A stretch of 64,000 nucleotides of DNA from an uncultured Clostridia bacterium. GTDB taxonomy: Bacteria; Bacillota; Clostridia; UMGS1810. Below, piece after piece: positions 53,431 to 62,300 of the stretch. How positions within the stretch are numbered: position 1 is the stretch's first letter; the number at the start of each line of letters is the position of its first letter. The DNA lies in NCBI GenBank assembly GCA_934500705.1, contig CAKSTI010000013.1, forward strand, positions 20,233 through 84,232, given 5' to 3'. The notes below the pieces were generated by a model. The model did no database searches, had not been told where the DNA came from, and saw only the letters and a list, made by a program, of their open reading frames with translations. A program made the position numbers and the translations under genes.

Positions 53431-54198
53431 ATGGCACTTTGCAATCTTAAAATATTCAGCGAGTCACTCGGAATGCAGACAGATGTTAACGTTGCAATTC
53501 CGCAGAGCAATCTGAGAGGAGAAATCGGCACAAACACCTCCGGCAGAAAGGGAAACCTTAAATGTCTGTACCTTCTGCACGGACTCAGCGACAACTACTC
53601 AATCTGGGCACGGCGCACGTCTATTGAGCGTTATGCACAGGACAGGGGCATATGCGTTGTAATGCCGGACGGCGCAAGGAGTTTTTACACGGATATGAAG
53701 TACGGCGGAAAGTACTACACCTACATAGCCAAGGAGCTGCCGCAAATCATAAGGGAGATGTTTTCCCTTTCCGCAAAGCGTGAGGACAACTTTATAGCCG
53801 GGCTTTCTATGGGCGGATACGGTGCGCTTAAAATTGCACTGAGAGAATGTGACAGCTTTTGTGCGGCGGCGGCATTTTCCGCAGTTGCCGACATACATAA
53901 CAAAAACTTTACAAACGACCTTGTGCCCGTATTCGGTGAGGGCGGAGTCATCCCCAAAGAGGACGACCTCTTTGAGCTTGCAAAAATATGTGAGAAAAAT
54001 CCGAACCGACCGAAAATTTTTATGGGCGAGGGCACCGAGGACTTTATGTATGACGACAACGTGCGGTTGAAAGAACTGTTTGAAACGCTCGACTATGACT
54101 ACACCTACCGTGAGTCCGAGGGGACGCACTGCTGGAAGTTCTGGGACGAGTACATACAGTATGCGCTTGACTGGCTGTTTCAGGAGGACTTAAAATGA
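53431..54198 (+). CDS. Acetyl/tributyrin-type esterase
   Basis: The 255-aa alpha/beta hydrolase (esterase D/EstA-like) has the nucleophile elbow GLSMGGYGA, LHGLSDNYS oxyanion region, and a C-terminal His in ESEGTHCWKFW. It has no signal peptide, so it acts in the cytoplasm. AAGGAGA precedes the ATG. It overlaps the next esterase by 4 bases. It may deacetylate imported oligosaccharides. Confidence 0.88.
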   Translation: MALCNLKIFSESLGMQTDVNVAIPQSNLRGEIGTNTSGRKGNLKCLYLLHGLSDNYSIWARRTSIERYAQDRGICVVMPDGARSFYTDMKYGGKYYTYIAKELPQIIREMFSLSAKREDNFIAGLSMGGYGALKIALRECDSFCAAAAFSAVADIHNKNFTNDLVPVFGEGGVIPKEDDLFELAKICEKNPNRPKIFMGEGTEDFMYDDNVRLKELFETLDYDYTYRESEGTHCWKFWDEYIQYALDWLFQEDLK

Positions 54199-54869
54199 TA
54201 ATCAAACGAATGAAATTTGAAAGAATTGACTATATTTTTGCCGCCCCCGACAACTACGAAAAAGGCGGCAAGCACCCTGTAATAATTCTTTTGCACGGCG
54301 CAGGAACACGTGGAACAGACCTTGATACGTTGGAGCAAAATCCGCTATTTAAGCAAAGCGTTGCGCACTGCCCGGACGCAGTGATTTTTGCACCGCTGTG
54401 TATGGAAAACTCGTGGTTTAACATATTTGAGCGTTTGCAGGACTTTGCGCTATATGCCTCTCTGCAAATTTTCAGCGATGCAAACAGAGTGTACCTTATG
54501 GGCGTAAGTATGGGCGGTTACGGTGCCTGGGCGCTCGCTATGGCACGGCCCGAAATTTTTGCGGCGGTAGTGCCGATTTGCGGCGGAGGAATGGCTTGGA
54601 ACGGAGCTGCGTTAAAAAGTATGGCGGTATGGGCTTTTCACGGCAAAGAGGACAGAGATGTGTATACAGAGGAAAGCATACATATGGTTGAGCGCATTAA
54701 CAGCTGCGGCGGCAACGCAAAGCTCACGCTCTACGACGGCGTGGGTCACAACTGTTGGGATTTGGCTCTCTCGGACGACGAGCTTTACGACTGGCTATAT
54801 GAGCAAAAGCTCACTTTGCCGGAAAATGTCGATGAACAGTTCGGCGGAAATCCCGAAATATACGGATAA
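54195..54869 (+). CDS. Alpha/beta hydrolase, dienelactone/phospholipase-like esterase
   Basis: The 224-aa protein has LLHGAGTRG (oxyanion), nucleophile elbow GVSMGGYGAW, an Asp in GKEDRDVY and His in GVGHNCWDL. It resembles the predicted peptidase/esterases found beside GH genes. It is cytoplasmic. It ends the GH26-esterase operon before a terminator. Confidence 0.85.
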   Translation: MIIKRMKFERIDYIFAAPDNYEKGGKHPVIILLHGAGTRGTDLDTLEQNPLFKQSVAHCPDAVIFAPLCMENSWFNIFERLQDFALYASLQIFSDANRVYLMGVSMGGYGAWALAMARPEIFAAVVPICGGGMAWNGAALKSMAVWAFHGKEDRDVYTEESIHMVERINSCGGNAKLTLYDGVGHNCWDLALSDDELYDWLYEQKLTLPENVDEQFGGNPEIYG

Positions 54870-54883
54870 CAAGGCATTTTTTG

Positions 54884-54913
54884 GAGGGTGTAGAATTACA
54901 CCCTCTATTTTTG
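54884..54913 (+). terminator. Terminator of the GH26-esterase operon
   Basis: GAGGGTGTA and TACACCCTC form a 9-bp stem with loop GAAT, followed by TATTTTT. Confidence 0.9.
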
Positions 54914-54942
54914 TAACTTTTTTGTGCTTTTTAAGATATATA

Positions 54943-55220
54943 TAGGCAGGAGAGTGTTGAACTTACATTGGTTTCACATAGCAATTTTCCCCGTAACGGC
55001 AGTAAATTCCTTGAAAATACGACAGTATTCCCTGCGTAATTTACTTTGTTACAGAAAAAATTGCTTATGTGAAACTGCGAGCACCTGTTCGGCTGAATTT
55101 TTGCAAAGAATTTCGGTGCGTAAGGGTGCAGGCGGGCTGACGCCCGTCAAAACCGACAAGGCGGAAGGCTTTGTGAAAATTCAGCCGACAGGCAATGCAA
55201 GTTCAGCTCTCCCCTGCCTA
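54943..55220 (+). repeat. 278-bp folded element with 28-bp terminal inverted repeats
   Basis: The 28-nt ends (54943-54970 and 55193-55220, TAGGCAGG...CCTGCCTA) match in inverted orientation at 24 of 28 positions. Between them are two more long inverted repeats: arm 1 (GTTTCACATA-GCAATT 54971-54986 with 55059-55075) and arm 2 (55084-55108 with 55169-55192, about 24 bp with one bulge). The whole fills a three-way junction with almost no unpaired linker. It ends 19 nt before the sigma-factor start and holds no credible ORF. It is either a MITE-like mobile element inserted at TA, or a structured leader/non-coding RNA. The strand is given as that of the downstream gene. Confidence 0.75.
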
Positions 55221-55239
55221 AGTGAAAGGGGGAAAACGT

Positions 55240-55740
55240 ATGGACGAGAAAAAACTGATTGCACATCTTAACTGCGGAAAGACATCGGCGCTCGAAGAAA
55301 TAATACGGCTCTACACGCCGTACATAAGCGTAATCTTATACAATATGGGCATATCCGCCGAGGACGGCGAGGAGATTGCGTCCGATGTTTTTACTGCGCT
55401 GTGGCGCTCACGGGAACGCATCGACGCAGAGTACGGGAGCATAAAGCCGTACCTTGCATCCATAACAAGGAATTTTGCGCTCAAACGCCTTTCACGCAAA
55501 AGGCTCGAATGTGTTCCGCTCACCGAAACTGCGGACGTGTCGGAGAGCGAGGGCGACTTTTTGTGGGACGCAGTGATGCTGTTGGGCGAGCCGGACAGTG
55601 AGATTTTCGTCAGGCATTACAAGTACGGCGAAAAACACCGAGAAACCGCACAGGCTGTGGGAATGAGCGTGTCCGCCGTGAAACAGCGCATCGCAAGAGG
55701 AAAAATCAAACTCAAAAAGATTTTGGAGGGATATGAATGA
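55240..55740 (+). CDS. ECF-type RNA polymerase sigma factor
   Basis: The 166-aa sigma-70 family protein has region 2 (LYTPYISVILYNMGISAEDGEEIASDVFTALW) and region 4 (HRETAQAVGMSVSAVKQRIARGKIKL). The ATG at 55240 follows AAAGGGGG; an upstream in-frame GTG at 55222 lies in front of that site and is unlikely. It overlaps the membrane-protein gene by 4 bases, a typical sigma/anti-sigma arrangement. The 278-bp folded element lies directly upstream and could affect its expression. Confidence 0.9.
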   Translation: MDEKKLIAHLNCGKTSALEEIIRLYTPYISVILYNMGISAEDGEEIASDVFTALWRSRERIDAEYGSIKPYLASITRNFALKRLSRKRLECVPLTETADVSESEGDFLWDAVMLLGEPDSEIFVRHYKYGEKHRETAQAVGMSVSAVKQRIARGKIKLKKILEGYE

Positions 55741-56690
55741 AACGGGATTTGCACACCGAGCTTGGCATAAGCACAAATGACAAAAAAACCGCACTCGACA
55801 TTAATGCGGAAACGGTTGAAAAAAACGTGTTTGCAAACATAGGCACACGCCCTCACCGAGCACGCAAAAGGCTGGGCGCAGCCGTGCTGGCGGCGGCAAT
55901 TACGGTGACGTTTTGCGCAGCGGCGGCAGACAAAATGTGGGGCGGAGGTATTTGGGGCATTTTCGGCGCAAACCAAAAGCAAGCCGAAAAACTGGCATCA
56001 AATTCCGCCGATTTAAACCTCACCGCAACCGACAGCGGAATAACGGTAAAGCTCATACAGACGCTCGCCGACAATCACGGGATATATGTACTGTACGAGG
56101 TCAGCGGATTTGACGGACTAAAAGGCGGCGAGAACCTGTCCTGGGACAAGAGCCGCCTTAAAATAAGTTACGCCGACAGCGAGAAAATTCCGGGCAGCGG
56201 CGGCTACGCATACACAAGGATGCTCGGTGCAAAGGACGGCAAATGCACAATGCTGTACCTGCGCACGGGTACGGGCAGACTTGCACCGCAAAAGCTTACG
56301 TTCGAATTGGAAGGACTTAAAAAGTTTACCGATGAAGGTCGCTTTGAACCGCTTTCCGATGCGCATTTTAACTTTGCCTGGGACTTTGACTGCAAAAATC
56401 TGCAAACAGTACTCAAATACAACGAAAAATTCAACTCAGGCGAAAACACCCTTAAACAGATTGACCTCTCCCCCGTTTCCCTGTGGATAACCGCAGACGG
56501 AAAGCAGCTTGAAAACTGCGCCGTTGAGGTCAAATTTAAAGACGGAAAAACAATTTCGCCGAATATGAATATTTCCCACAATCCGTCAAAGGCGGAAAAT
56601 GTGCTCTCTGCGGAGTTTGACAGAATAATAAACGTCGACGACATAGAACTGATACAAATCGACAGCCTTAGCCTAAAACCTTTTAAATAA
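55737..56690 (+). CDS. DUF4179-like membrane protein, probable anti-sigma factor
   Basis: The 317-aa protein has a short cytoplasmic N-terminus, one transmembrane helix (about 45-63) and a beta-rich extracellular domain. This plan and the overlap with the ECF sigma gene match DUF4179/RsgI-like partners that hold the sigma factor at the membrane. No zinc-binding anti-sigma motif was seen. The signal is unknown. Confidence 0.72.
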   Translation: MKRDLHTELGISTNDKKTALDINAETVEKNVFANIGTRPHRARKRLGAAVLAAAITVTFCAAAADKMWGGGIWGIFGANQKQAEKLASNSADLNLTATDSGITVKLIQTLADNHGIYVLYEVSGFDGLKGGENLSWDKSRLKISYADSEKIPGSGGYAYTRMLGAKDGKCTMLYLRTGTGRLAPQKLTFELEGLKKFTDEGRFEPLSDAHFNFAWDFDCKNLQTVLKYNEKFNSGENTLKQIDLSPVSLWITADGKQLENCAVEVKFKDGKTISPNMNISHNPSKAENVLSAEFDRIINVDDIELIQIDSLSLKPFK

Positions 56691-56691
56691 A

Positions 56692-56732
56692 AAAATAATC
56701 GGACTGCCCCGAAAAACAGAGGCAGTCCGTTT
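56692..56732. terminator. Bidirectional terminator
   Basis: CGGACTGCC and GGCAGTCCG form a 9-bp stem, with ATTATTTTTTT on the minus strand and TTTG on the plus strand. It lies between the convergent anti-sigma and Cys-rich genes. Confidence 0.85.
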
Positions 56733-56742
56733 GCTTCATTCG

Positions 56743-57126
56743 TCAGTCATTATTGCAGCCGCAATCGTGTCTGTCGGGTTCGAGTTTGTCAAAGTGCTTT
56801 TTCTCCGGCGGGAAAAACTCGTCTACGGGGAAGCGCAGTTTGTCAAACAAGTCGCACGGGTTATTGTCTGTGGAGGCAACGCACTCGTGCTGCGGTATAC
56901 AGAAGTCGATTACCGGAATAAGGAGCTGAACATCTCTTTCCAGTCTTACGATAGTAAACAAACCGATGGTTACAAACACTTTTCTGATGTTGTCGCCGTC
57001 AATGATGACGTCGTCAAACACACGGCATATGCTCTCAGGAATGGAATTTACGTCCATCTCTCCGCAGCAGCAGCAACGCTCTGTGGGTTCTACCACTTTT
57101 GCGGCAAGGCAAATGGGGTCAACCAC
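56743..57126 (-). CDS. Cys-rich small protein, start uncertain
   Basis: A protein of about 127 aa begins near VVDPICLAAKV, has a CCCCG cluster, strand-rich FVTIGLFTIVRLERDVQLLIPV, CIPQHEC, and ends PDRHDCGCNND. It resembles Cys-rich spore-coat-like proteins of Clostridia, but no family was firmly recognised. A GTG at 57126 overlaps the recombinase stop by 8 nt and is proposed as a coupled start; the ribosome binding site is weak. The same frame is open further up and could be entered from the recombinase at an A6 run (57143-57148). Confidence 0.55.
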   Translation of the reverse strand: MVDPICLAAKVVEPTERCCCCGEMDVNSIPESICRVFDDVIIDGDNIRKVFVTIGLFTIVRLERDVQLLIPVIDFCIPQHECVASTDNNPCDLFDKLRFPVDEFFPPEKKHFDKLEPDRHDCGCNND

Positions 57127-57994
57127 TTCTGTCTGTGTCAGCTTTTTTGCCGCCGCAGTGCATCGACATAACCGCAAGGCGTTCGTTTGCACGCTCAAAG
57201 AGGTCACGCTCCACAATGCAAAGCTCGCTCCTCCTGTGATAAAACCTGTCTGAGAGCGGAACATCACGGCGCAGCTCTGCAAGAAAGTCCACGGTTTCGC
57301 TTTTGTTATTTACCAAAACGCCTGTGTAAATGCTGTTTGCCAGTATTCGGCGGACGGTTTTTGCGCTCCAATTTCTGCCTGTTTTTGTAGGTACGTGCAG
57401 ACGGTTCAGTTCGCTTGAAATACGCCGTATGCCGTACTTTTCGTCGGCGTACATACCAAATATCATTTTTACGGTTTCAGCCTCCCGTGGGTTGATTTTG
57501 AGCTCATATGTATTTACTTTGTCATAACCGTATATACAGTTTGGCACACGGCCGCTCTTTGCGCCCTGCTTTTTGCCGAATATTATGCGTTTGGAAAGCG
57601 AACAGGACTCCTCCTGGGCAAGGGCGGCAAACACTGTGAGTACAAATTCCGACTCACCGATGACCTTTTGATTTGCACCGATAAAAAGGACGTCCACGTT
57701 GCGGCTCTTTAAGAGCCGTATGCCGTTTAAAAAGTCCACGGTATTTCTCGCAAAGCGGCTGATGTCCTTAACAAGCAGGACGTCAAATTCGCCTTTCTCG
57801 CTGTCGGAGAGCATTTTTTGAAACTGCTCACGGCTTTTGGTGCTTTTTCCGCTCGTGCCACGGTCGGCATAGATTTTAACTGTCTTTTCTCCTTTGGAGC
57901 GGACGTAATCCTCAAAAAACTTTTTCTGATTGATAAGTGAATTAAGCTGTTCGTCGCTGCCGGTGGAAACACGGCAATATGCTGCGTACTTCAC
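57119..57994 (-). CDS. Serine site-specific recombinase (resolvase/invertase family)
   Basis: The 291-aa protein has a resolvase domain (1-150; catalytic Ser10 in YCRVSTGSDEQ, LLVKDISRFARN) and a Recombinase domain (about 160-260). It stops before the zinc-ribbon and coiled-coil found in the larger members, so it is a short form or has lost its C-terminus. No phage genes, att sites or transposon ends were recognised nearby. Its end overlaps the Cys-rich gene. Confidence 0.85.
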   Translation of the reverse strand: MKYAAYCRVSTGSDEQLNSLINQKKFFEDYVRSKGEKTVKIYADRGTSGKSTKSREQFQKMLSDSEKGEFDVLLVKDISRFARNTVDFLNGIRLLKSRNVDVLFIGANQKVIGESEFVLTVFAALAQEESCSLSKRIIFGKKQGAKSGRVPNCIYGYDKVNTYELKINPREAETVKMIFGMYADEKYGIRRISSELNRLHVPTKTGRNWSAKTVRRILANSIYTGVLVNNKSETVDFLAELRRDVPLSDRFYHRRSELCIVERDLFERANERLAVMSMHCGGKKADTDRSG

Positions 57995-58028
57995 AGGTCA
58001 TCACGGGTTGGGTAAAATATTTTTTGCA

Positions 58029-58067
58029 TAAAAAAACCACCTCTATACATCATATAGAGATGGTTTT
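58029..58067 (-). terminator. Terminator of the SLH gene
   Basis: On the minus strand AAACCATCTCTATA and TATAGAGGTGGTTT form a 14-bp stem with one G-U pair, followed by a T-run, 12 nt after the stop. Confidence 0.88.
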
Positions 58068-58078
58068 AAAAAATGACA

Positions 58079-59251
58079 TCAGTTAAAATATTCCATATTT
58101 ATGTTGAAATACTTTGTAAGATACGTAAGAGAACTTGTGTTTATCTTCAATATCTCTTTTTTAAACTCGGCTTTTCCGTTTTCGTCCATAGCGTCAATGA
58201 TAGCCTTTATTGCATCGATATCCTTGGCGTAGGTTTTGCGCACGTACTGCTCGTTTACTATAACGCCCTTATCCTCGGCTGTGGATTTTTCGTCATATGC
58301 GGCGTCGAGTGTTTCCTCGATGTCCTTCTTTATGTAGCCGATGATTGTTGCGGCATCGCCTTTAAACTCTATAAGCTCGATGTCGGCAAGAACGGTATCA
58401 AGTTCGTTGCAAGCGGTATTGCTTGCGGCAATTTCCTCTGCCGTGGGCTTTGACGGTTCAGGTTTGGGTGTGGGTGTAGGGTCGTCGTCCTGTGAGGGGA
58501 GTTTTCCGTCATCGTCGGACGAACTGCCGTTATTTCCGCTGTTGCCATTAGAACCGCTGTTACCTTTGGAACCGCCGGTGGAAGTACTGCCCTTGCTGTC
58601 GTCCTTTTTGTCGCCGTTTGTCTTGGTATCGTCTGCCTTTGTATCGTCTTTGGTGTCGGCTGAATCCTTAACAAAGAATTTAAGCGCCTGTGCAAGCTCA
58701 CCCCTGGTGATATCCGCCGTCGCACGGAAGGTATCGCCGTTCTCTATGGGCATATAGCCGTTTGCAATCATCTTTTCAACGCTTGACTGCGCCCAGTCGG
58801 ACACTTCGTCGGAAATTTTTACTTCCTTATCGGATTTAAGCTCCAATATTCTGTCAAGAATAGTGCAGACCTGCTCTCTGGAAACGTTGTCGTCACCTCT
58901 GAAAGTGTTGTCCTCAAAACCCTTTATGTAACCTTTGTTTACGGCATAGAGAACCTGAACATAGTACCAGTCGTCAGCCTTAACATCGGTAAAGATATTG
59001 TCGGCGGCAACGGTAAAGCCGAAGGTCAGGTTTACCATTTTACAAAGCTCCGCTCTGGTGAGGTGAGCGTCGGGCTTAAAGGTGCCGTCCTCGTAACCGT
59101 TTATAATGCCGGCGGAAACCAGCTTGTATACGCTCTCTCCGAGTGCCGAATTTTTGTCAACGTCGGAAAACGTTATATCGTCGGCAAATGATACGGTGCA
59201 CATTGAAAGGCACATTACAAGTGCCAAAAGTGCGCAGATTAGTTTTTTCAT
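58079..59251 (-). CDS. SLH-domain surface anchoring protein
   Basis: The 390-aa protein has a signal peptide (to about residue 23), three SLH domains (25-75, 82-140 and 145-195; LTRAELCKMVNLTF, VSREQVCTILDRIL, ITRGELAQALKFF), an Asp/Lys- then Ser/Gly/Asn-rich low-complexity linker (about 198-265) with a Pro-Thr end, and a helical C-terminal domain (275-390) of unknown fold. GGAGGG precedes the ATG. It directly follows the giant cohesin-like protein gene, an order known for scaffoldin and anchoring genes. Confidence 0.88.
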   Translation of the reverse strand: MKKLICALLALVMCLSMCTVSFADDITFSDVDKNSALGESVYKLVSAGIINGYEDGTFKPDAHLTRAELCKMVNLTFGFTVAADNIFTDVKADDWYYVQVLYAVNKGYIKGFEDNTFRGDDNVSREQVCTILDRILELKSDKEVKISDEVSDWAQSSVEKMIANGYMPIENGDTFRATADITRGELAQALKFFVKDSADTKDDTKADDTKTNGDKKDDSKGSTSTGGSKGNSGSNGNSGNNGSSSDDDGKLPSQDDDPTPTPKPEPSKPTAEEIAASNTACNELDTVLADIELIEFKGDAATIIGYIKKDIEETLDAAYDEKSTAEDKGVIVNEQYVRKTYAKDIDAIKAIIDAMDENGKAEFKKEILKINTSSLTYLTKYFNINMEYFN

Positions 59252-59277
59252 TTGAATTCCCTCCTGTGATGTTTGTC

Positions 59278-59309
59278 AAACGGACGGACACGTATGCCCG
59301 TCCGTTTTT
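59278..59309 (-). other. Hairpin between giant protein and SLH genes
   Basis: AAACGGACGG and CCGTCCGTTT form a 10-bp stem. The T-run is only on the plus-strand side, so on the coding strand it is more likely a processing or attenuation hairpin than a full terminator. Confidence 0.5.
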
Positions 59310-59317
59310 GTAAATTC

Positions 59318-62300
59318 TTACTGTAAATATCTGTTAACTTCAACGGTGATGTTGCCAGTTTTGTGGCCACGGAACGTCCTTGAACTTACCGTACCTCTGT
59401 ATGCGTCAACATAAATCTTACTCGGAACGGGAACAGGAGTGATTTCGGCTGATTTAATCTTATTTACAACCTTATCTATCTTTTCCTGTGCCGCAGCGTC
59501 CGAAACGGTGTTGTTACCGCTCAAAAGTGCGTCGAATGCAGAGTCTATGCCGAACAGCTTGCCGCCAATCTTGATTTCAAGTGCGGCGTCGGTTGCCTTA
59601 AAGCGCTCGCCCTCGGCAGCTATTGTAGCGGTTGAGAGTTTGTCGAACACTTTTGCATAATCTCTGTTGAGGTACTGCTCATATTTATCAAGAGCAGTTT
59701 CAATCTTATCCTCATACTTGTTATACAGGTTTCTCAATCTGTAATTTACGTCAAGTATCTTATCAAGGGTTAATCCCTTGGGCAGCTCGCCTTTGGTAAT
59801 GTAGTTCATTATTATCTCGTTTGCCTTGTTGGCATATGTTGCGAGAATTGCCGCTGCCGCCTTTGTTTTAGACTCGATTGTTGCATCGTCAAACTTGTTG
59901 TAGTAGATGAGTGCATCGTGGGCGATAACTGCCGCATCGTACACAACGTCATAGTACTGTTCAATGGAATTGAGTTTAAGTCTGTATGCGCCGTCAGTTG
60001 TACGCTCAAAGAACTTTTCGAGCCAGTTTGTTTCTGCAAGCTCTTTGAGTTTTGTGTTGTTATCGTAGTCCACTTCGGGAACGGATTTTAGTTTATCGGT
60101 TGCCTTTTTAACAAACTTGTTGTAGTAAGGAACCACCCAATCGTTCATTATGTCTACCACTGCGGTGAGTGATGCCGGATATGTTTCGGTTATGTTTGCG
60201 TCGGAAGATGACTCAACGATGTCGCACTTAGCGTCAAGACCGTCGGCAAAATCCTTGGTTGCCTGCATAACATAACGTCTTACAACATCTTCGTCTATAA
60301 GCTCGATTGCCTTATAGTACTTGGACGGAATAAATTCCGCTTTAATCTTGTCGTAGGTATACCCTCTTACTGCATCTGCGATACCTCTTGCAAGAACGAG
60401 GTTGTCTTTGTTAATGGTTATATCGTCTTTCTTTGCCGCAAAATCCGCCATAAGGTCTTTGTATGCCTTGGTTTCCTTATAAGCATCGATGGCCGTCTTT
60501 GCGTGCTTCTGAATAAGGGTCTTAATTGTATCGTCGGTGCCGTTTAAGTACTTGGTGATGGCACTGTCAACGTACTTTTCTATTCTCTCGTCAACAAACT
60601 TTTTGTTTTCTGCCGAGATTGTTCCGTTTACATACTCATCGGCGATGTCATCCGCATATTCTGCAATAGCGTCCTTAATCATTTTCCTCTGCTCATCAGT
60701 GAGAGAGGGGTCATTATTGACGTACTTTTTAACATATTCCTTGGCGTTGGTTTCTATGAGGTTACTCATAGTACTTCTGAAATTTGCATCGGTATTGTAC
60801 TTGTTGCGGATTTTCTCCTTAACGCCGCTCTTAATAAAGTTGTTTATGGCATCTGCCATATCGGCATCAAGAGTATTTGCGGCGTATTTATCCACAATTT
60901 CGCCAACGTATGTGTTTAAGTAGCCATTTACAATTCTTATAACCTCCGTGTTTGCGGGGTTGTTGTAGGTATCCCTTACAACCTCGGAAACGTGGTTGTC
61001 GTAGTAGTCGTCAAACTTTGCTCTGTCATTGTAGTAATCATTAAAGTATCTGTCAAACTGTGCATCATCGCAATAGTCGTTATAGTACTCTTCGATATTT
61101 GCCGCCGTGAATATCTCGGTGTCAAAGTTATCGTCAATGTACTGCTCTACCTTTGCTCTGAAATCGGGGTCTGTTGCAAGTCTTGCGTAATAATTGTCAA
61201 AGTTGTTGTTAAACAGCTCTGTAAAGTTATCCTGCACGTAAGTGCTTGCATACTTGTTATAAAATTCCTCAAACTTCGCATTGTCTGCACAGTATTCATC
61301 GTAGTACTTGTCATAGAGGTCGTCAAAGTACTTATTGTAATACTTGTCAAAGTAATCATTATAGAGTGTATCGAAGTTTGTGCCAAAGTAGGTATCTATG
61401 CACTCATCGAACACGTCATAATTATAGTTTTGATCCAAAACCTGTGTGTAGAAACGGTCAAATATTTGGTCGTAAACTTTATCAAACAAGTTTGCATCAG
61501 CAAAGCATACGTCCACGATGTCGTTAAATTTGCCTACAAAGTTTGCATCATAGAGATTTTCTTTCTCTGCACCATAGTACGTTTCAATCTCTGTTTTGAG
61601 TCTTGTGTACTCTGTCGGGTTTTCCGTTTCAAGAGAGCCGCTGATATATTTATCAGCTTGTTCATCGCTTGCGCCGAGTTCAATAAGTTTAACACGGATA
61701 TTGTCATCGGTCATAATAAACTTTTTAAGTTCAGTTTCAAGTTCCGGTGTGGAGAACACTGTTCCCTTTATCTCCGAGCCGATACCAGCCTTTTTGGTAT
61801 TGTCAATCGTCTTTACCGTATTGTTAATAAAGTCGGGTTCCGTAAACTTATCCTTAAAGTTAGCTTTTGCATAATTTTTTGCATCATCGCTTGTGAGCAA
61901 GTCAGCTTTAAGCCTGGTATATGCGTCCTCTCTTATTTCGGTACCGGCAGTTTGAAGCTCGGTTAAAAGCTTTGTCTGAGCCTCTGCTTTGATGTCGGCA
62001 TCGACTTTAATCTCATCTTTAAGGGTTGTGTTGGATTTGAGTCCTGCCCTGATATCGTCCTTCATTTCCAGCCTGAAATCAGCGTCTGTGAGAAGGAGTT
62101 TTTCAAGCTGAGGACCAATCTTATCCCAAGTGTTGAGGTGTGCTCTTACGGCATCTTTAAATGCCGGTTCACCCGATGCCCAGTCGGCTTTGAGTCTTGC
62201 CTTTACGTGCGCCTTAAACGTTGCATCGGAAAGAAGTTCCGACGGGTCATTGTCAAGCTTTTCTTTGAGCCAATTTTTAACCGTCTGTTTAACGGTATCG

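Noticed and set aside
57119..57994. Serine recombinase as evidence of a prophage or integrative element
   Set aside because: No structural phage genes, conjugation genes or att-like direct repeats were found around it in the window.
59278..59309. Hairpin as the terminator of the giant-protein gene
   Set aside because: The T-run is on the non-coding side; on the coding strand the stem is followed by TTTGACAAAC, so strong termination is unlikely.
60992..61966. A 324-codon plus-strand open frame rich in Ile and Val
   Set aside because: It is antisense to the Tyr/Asp-rich part of the giant protein; the apparent membrane-like sequence is the complement of Asp/Tyr codons.
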